Below are positions 8,612 to 10,689 of a stretch of 10,689 nucleotides of DNA, one piece after another (position 1 is the stretch's first letter; each line of letters opens with the position of its first letter). Made by a program: the position numbers and the translations under genes. Origin of the DNA: Ravibacter sp964559125 (lineage in GTDB: Bacteria > Bacteroidota > Bacteroidia > Cytophagales > Spirosomataceae); NCBI GenBank assembly GCA_964559125.1, contig CAZLGW010000080.1, forward strand, positions 1 to 10,689. The letters run 5' to 3'. The notes beneath the pieces were generated by a model, which had not been told where the DNA came from, did not search any database, and was given only the letters and a program-made list of their open reading frames with translations.

Positions 8612-8632
8612 CTCCCCTTAAACTGGACAGCT
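8612..8632 (+). repeat. Left terminal inverted repeat of the IS3-family element
   Basis: The first 21 bases match the reverse complement of 9809-9829 at 15 positions. The outer CTCCC and the inner GGACAGCT are identical in both, and the middle differs. An inner GGACAGCT-like block is familiar from IS3-family ends. Confidence 0.75.
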
Positions 8633-8654
8633 ACTAAAATTCGTAACTTAGTAG
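8631..8654 (+). promoter_or_regulatory. Inverted repeat just upstream of the IS orfA start
   Basis: CTACTAA (8631-8637) and TTAGTAG (8648-8654) form a perfect 7-bp stem with a 10-base loop, ending six bases before the orfA ATG. In RNA it could limit ribosome access, for example on transcripts entering from outside. It could equally be an operator for a DNA-binding protein. The function is inferred only. Confidence 0.4.
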
Positions 8655-8660
8655 TTGATT

Positions 8661-8945
8661 ATGAAAAAAGAACGCAGAAAATTTACAGCCAGCTTCAAGG
8701 CTAAAGTAGCCCTGGAAGCGATCAAAGAGGTCAGTACGATTCAGGAACTGGCTTCCAAGTATCAGATCCATCCCACCCAGATTGCCGCGTGGAAGCGGGA
8801 GTTTTTAGAGAAAGCAGAGCTGGTGTTCAGTAAGGAGCTGCCTGCCGCTAAAGACGAAGAAAACCCCAAAGAGAAGGAGTTATACTCCAAGATTGGTGAA
8901 CTTCAGGTACAGGTGGACTTCTTAAAAAAGGTCTTGGGGAAATGA
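8661..8945 (+). CDS. IS3-family transposase OrfA (helix-turn-helix protein)
   Basis: This is a 94-residue basic protein from ATG 8661 (MKKERRKFTASFKAKVAL). An in-frame TTG at 8655 would add two residues, but ATG is preferred. Residues about 8-55 form the HTH_Tnp_1 domain (FKAKVALEAIKEVSTIQELASKYQIHPTQIAAWKREFL), which recognises the element's ends. The C-terminal part (about 70-92, ELYSKIGELQVQVDFLKKVLGK) has the leucine-heptad pattern used for oligomerisation. The gene ends TGA at 8943-8945, overlapping the orfB ATG by four bases (ATGA). Most ribosomes should stop here to give OrfA alone; some should shift at 8924-8930 to give the OrfAB transposase. Confidence 0.92.
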   Translation: MKKERRKFTASFKAKVALEAIKEVSTIQELASKYQIHPTQIAAWKREFLEKAELVFSKELPAAKDEENPKEKELYSKIGELQVQVDFLKKVLGK

Positions 8946-8976
8946 CGGCCATGCAGAAACGCGAGCTTATTTCCCC
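8924..8976 (+). promoter_or_regulatory. Programmed -1 frameshift cassette (slippery A_AAA_AAG plus stem-loop)
   Basis: The heptamer AAAAAAG (8924-8930) is positioned in the orfA frame as A_AAA_AAG, the classical -1 slip site. Five bases later GGGGAAAT (8936-8943) pairs perfectly with ATTTCCCC (8969-8976), an 8-bp stem with a 25-base loop. After the slip the ribosome reads GGT CTT GGG GAA ATG without a stop straight into orfB, giving an OrfAB fusion of about 375 residues (90 from OrfA, 4 linking, 281 from OrfB). The stem also covers the orfB ATG and the orfA stop, so it could hinder independent OrfB initiation. Confidence 0.85.
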
Positions 8977-9787
8977 TGGTTATCCCCATTTGAGCGTTTC
9001 GACACAATGTAAACTGATTGGTTTACAGCGGAGTAGCTACTATTTCAAGCCAAAAGGAGAGTCCTTACTCAACCAGCGCTTAATGAAAGTGATTGATCGG
9101 AAATTCCTGGAATGCCCGTTTTACGGGGTGGAACGGATGACCGATCACTTGAGAAGTCTGGGGTATCGGGTCAACCAGAAGCGGGCCCGAAGGCTTTATA
9201 AGGTCATGAACCTTCGGACTTTGCATCCCAAACGGAACCTAAGCAAGGCAAAATCGGGTGACCACAAATACCCGTATCTGCTGAAAGGATTGAAAATAGA
9301 GCGCCCCAACCAGGTCTGGCAGGCTGATATCACCTATATCCCCATGTTCCGGGGTTTTATGTACATGTTTGCCATTATAGACGTGTACAGTCGTAGAATT
9401 GTTGGTTGGAGTACCTCAAACACAATGAGTATGGAATGGTGCAGGGAGGTTCTTCTGGACACTATACGCACAGAGGGGAAGCCCGAGATTTTCAACACTG
9501 ATCAGGGGAGCCAGTTTACCAGCCCGGACTTTGTTAAATGCTTGTTGGGCAACGAAATAAAAGTATCTATGGACGGAAAAGGAAGGGCGTTGGACAATGT
9601 TTATATCGAGCGCTTTTGGAGATCACTCAAACACGAGTATATCTACCTCAATCCTCCTAATGGTGGTGTAGATCTCTACAAAGGCGTCAAGGCCTATGTG
9701 AAGTTTTACAACGGTGAAAGAAAACATACCGGGACAGGATTCTTCCCGGACGATCTGTTCTTCGGAAACGATGCAAAAGTCTCGTAA
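8942..9787 (+). CDS. IS3-family transposase OrfB (DDE integrase core)
   Basis: This frame has 281 residues from ATG 8942, probably expressed mainly as the C-terminal part of an OrfAB fusion. An HTH_21-type segment (about 42-95, with ECPFYGVERMTDHLRSLGY) precedes an rve integrase core. Catalytic residues are Asp129 in WQADITYIP, Asp187 in NTDQGSQFTS and Glu223 in LDNVYIERFWRSLK; Asp187 and Glu223 are separated by 35 residues, the D35E spacing of the family. The end KFYNGERKHTGTGFFPDDLFF is a close match to the usual YN..RPH..L...P block, in which Arg-Pro-His is normally seen and Arg-Lys-His is seen here. The gene is intact. Confidence 0.95.
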   Translation: MTAMQKRELISPGYPHLSVSTQCKLIGLQRSSYYFKPKGESLLNQRLMKVIDRKFLECPFYGVERMTDHLRSLGYRVNQKRARRLYKVMNLRTLHPKRNLSKAKSGDHKYPYLLKGLKIERPNQVWQADITYIPMFRGFMYMFAIIDVYSRRIVGWSTSNTMSMEWCREVLLDTIRTEGKPEIFNTDQGSQFTSPDFVKCLLGNEIKVSMDGKGRALDNVYIERFWRSLKHEYIYLNPPNGGVDLYKGVKAYVKFYNGERKHTGTGFFPDDLFFGNDAKVS

Positions 9788-9808
9788 ATGAATTTAAATT
9801 TATCCATA

Positions 9809-9829
9809 AGCTGTCCTCTGAATAGGGAG
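9809..9829 (-). repeat. Right terminal inverted repeat of the IS3-family element
   Basis: This is the reverse-complement partner of 8612-8632, matching at 15 of 21 positions with identical outer CTCCC and inner GGACAGCT. It begins 21 bases after the orfB stop. Confidence 0.75.
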
Positions 9830-9831
9830 TA
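9830..9831. repeat. Possible TA target-site duplication, right copy
   Basis: This is the partner of 8610-8611. It forms the last two bases of the ATA codon (Ile86) at the end of the susD 5' piece. Confidence 0.4.
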
Positions 9832-10087
9832 TCTCAGAACTACCTGGTAAATTCGGCGCACCTATTTCAGACCCCATAGTCTGATGCGCCATGAAGTTCT
9901 TTTGCGAGGTTTGCTCCCGGGTCAGGTCTTTCCGGAGCGTAGCCAGCGCTGCTTCATAGCCCGCCGGACTGGAAAAAACATTCTCCGGAGAAAAAAAAGA
10001 CTTGGGCTCCGGCTTCAGAAAATCAGTGCTGCAGGACACCGCGCTAAAGACAAATAAACAAAAAGTATATTGAACAAATGGTTTCAT
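9830..10087 (-). pseudogene. susD-type nutrient-binding lipoprotein, 5' fragment (N-terminus with lipobox)
   Basis: ATG 10087 opens a frame of 86 susD residues up to the insertion junction. A lipoprotein signal is visible: a hydrophobic stretch to SAVSC with the lipidation Cys at residue 19, then TDFLKPEPKSFFSPENVF and GYEAALATLRKD, a typical SusD beginning (DFL...P...F....A...A). The frame runs nine codons into the element and stops at 9800, so a 95-residue truncated lipoprotein could be made. It starts 20 bases after the SusC stop, the close coupling normal for susC-susD. It should be read as the first part of the gene at 7092-8611, not as a separate small gene. Confidence 0.9.
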
Positions 10088-10107
10088 AAGCTTCGGGATA
10101 AAAAGGA

Positions 10108-10689
10108 TTAAAACGACACATTTAAACCGACATTATAGATCCTGGGCATCGGGCTACCGCCGGACTCCGGATCCCACCCCGGCCAGTTGTCAAAAGAATA
10201 CAGGTTCCTGACCGAACCGAACAAACGGAGTTCTTTCATGAAATCTCTTAACAAAGGAATGTTACAGGAAAAGGTCACATCCTGTATCCTGACAAACGAA
10301 CTTGGTTTGTAAAGCCGGAGCCCGCCTCCGTATCCCTCCAGGCGAGGGAGTATCCGGGGATACTCGTTCGAACGATTATCGGCTGTCCAGTAGGTGAAAT
10401 TTTCTGAGCTGATATTGACTATCGTTCCCGCGCCCGGCGCATCCATCGGGGCGGCAAACTCCCTGATATGCCCCAGGTCAGACCGCAGGAAAACGGAGAG
10501 GGTAAAATTGTTGAAGAGTTCAAAACTATTCCGGAGTCCAAGACGAAAACGAGGCTGTGAATACCCGATAAATGTCTTATCCTGTAAGGCTTCATACTTG
10601 CCGTTTTCATCCAGGTCGCTAACTTTAAAATCTCCCGGGAATAAAGTATACCTGGTAGCCTCCTCTTTGTCTTCTACCTGCCAGACACC
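10108..10689 (-). CDS. SusC/RagA-type TonB-dependent outer-membrane receptor, C-terminal 193 residues
   Basis: The minus-strand frame is open from the right edge (codon starting at 10689) to TAA at 10108; the N-terminal bulk lies outside the window. It contains the conserved SusC C-terminal landmarks PGDFKVSDLDENGKYEALQDKTFIGYSQPRF, then alternating beta-barrel strands (LGLRNSFELFNNFTLSVFLR) and the terminal strand RIYNVGLNVSF ending in Phe, the signal for outer-membrane barrel assembly. SusC proteins are energised by TonB-ExbBD and import oligosaccharides or other bulky ligands delivered by SusD. The partner susD next door is broken by the IS element, so transport may be impaired in this strain. 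The ligand cannot be told from this part. Confidence 0.92.
   Translation of the reverse strand, partial: GVWQVEDKEEATRYTLFPGDFKVSDLDENGKYEALQDKTFIGYSQPRFRLGLRNSFELFNNFTLSVFLRSDLGHIREFAAPMDAPGAGTIVNISSENFTYWTADNRSNEYPRILPRLEGYGGGLRLYKPSSFVRIQDVTFSCNIPLLRDFMKELRLFGSVRNLYSFDNWPGWDPESGGSPMPRIYNVGLNVSF

Larger units (their letters stand above)
8612..9829 (+). mobile_element. IS3-family insertion sequence, about 1218 bp, structurally complete
   Basis: The element has imperfect inverted ends (15/21 identical), a short orfA with a helix-turn-helix, and an overlapping orfB with a DDE integrase core in the -1 frame, the standard IS3-family plan. Length (about 1.2 kb) is normal. Both frames are intact, with D129, D187 and E223 in OrfB, so it may still be active. 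It is inserted in susD with transposase transcription opposite to the host operon. The precise ends are uncertain by a few bases because the outer sequence ATACTCCC is shared by both ends. The subgroup is not assigned; an IS150-like relation is possible from the A6G frameshift site. Confidence 0.93.

Noticed and set aside
7836..8621. A plus-strand open frame (261 codons) in the susD 3' fragment
   Set aside because: It is antisense to clear SusD motifs and runs into the IS end; no domain is seen.
8655..8660. TTG at 8655 as the orfA start
   Set aside because: ATG at 8661 is in the same frame and gives the normal family N-terminus; TTG would add only two residues.
9791..9800. Palindrome AATTTAAATT near the right end of the IS
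   Set aside because: It is a short AT-only palindrome with no partner feature; no function can be argued.
9800..10087. A stand-alone 95-residue lipoprotein gene
   Set aside because: Residues 1-86 are a SusD N-terminus that continues in frame at 8609; the last nine residues are IS sequence.

Overview
The window looks like chromosomal DNA from a member of the Bacteroidota. The main evidence is a SusC/SusD outer-membrane uptake pair, found almost only in that phylum, plus weak or absent Shine-Dalgarno sequences and a lipobox on the SusD. I cannot name the genus.

All host genes lie on the minus strand and read from right to left. In transcription order they are: the C-terminal part of a SusC-type TonB-dependent receptor (10689-10108); a SusD-type lipoprotein gene, now split (10087-9830 and 8611-7092); a PhoD-like metallophosphatase (7026-5527); a secreted neutral-ceramidase-like amidase (5441-4071); a Tat-type FAD-dependent oxidoreductase (4005-2104); an M24/creatinase-fold protein that has lost most metal ligands (2064-898); and a polysaccharide-deacetylase (NodB-fold) protein running off the left edge (881-1). 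Gaps are about 16 to 85 bases, which fits one operon or two closely spaced ones. No rRNA, tRNA or CRISPR array was seen.

The one clear mobile element is a complete-looking IS3-family insertion sequence (about 8612-9829, plus strand) inside susD. Both transposase frames are open, with D-D-E residues and a textbook -1 frameshift cassette: A_AAA_AAG, a 5-base spacer, then an 8-bp stem that contains the orfB start codon. Removing the element together with one copy of a TA dinucleotide joins the two susD pieces in frame into a protein of about 591 residues, so the insertion looks recent.

Functionally, the set resembles a nutrient-acquisition locus. SusC/SusD would bind and import a ligand, and exported hydrolases (phosphodiester/monoester and amide) and an oxidoreductase would process it, with two predicted cytoplasmic hydrolase-fold proteins at the end. 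The substrate cannot be told from sequence. There is no glycoside hydrolase in view, so this is not a standard polysaccharide utilisation locus within the window. The most unusual details are the degenerate M24 active site, a 24-base near-identical repeat shared by the phosphatase active-site region and a neighbouring intergenic gap, and the IS frameshift structure. I found no convincing undescribed system.
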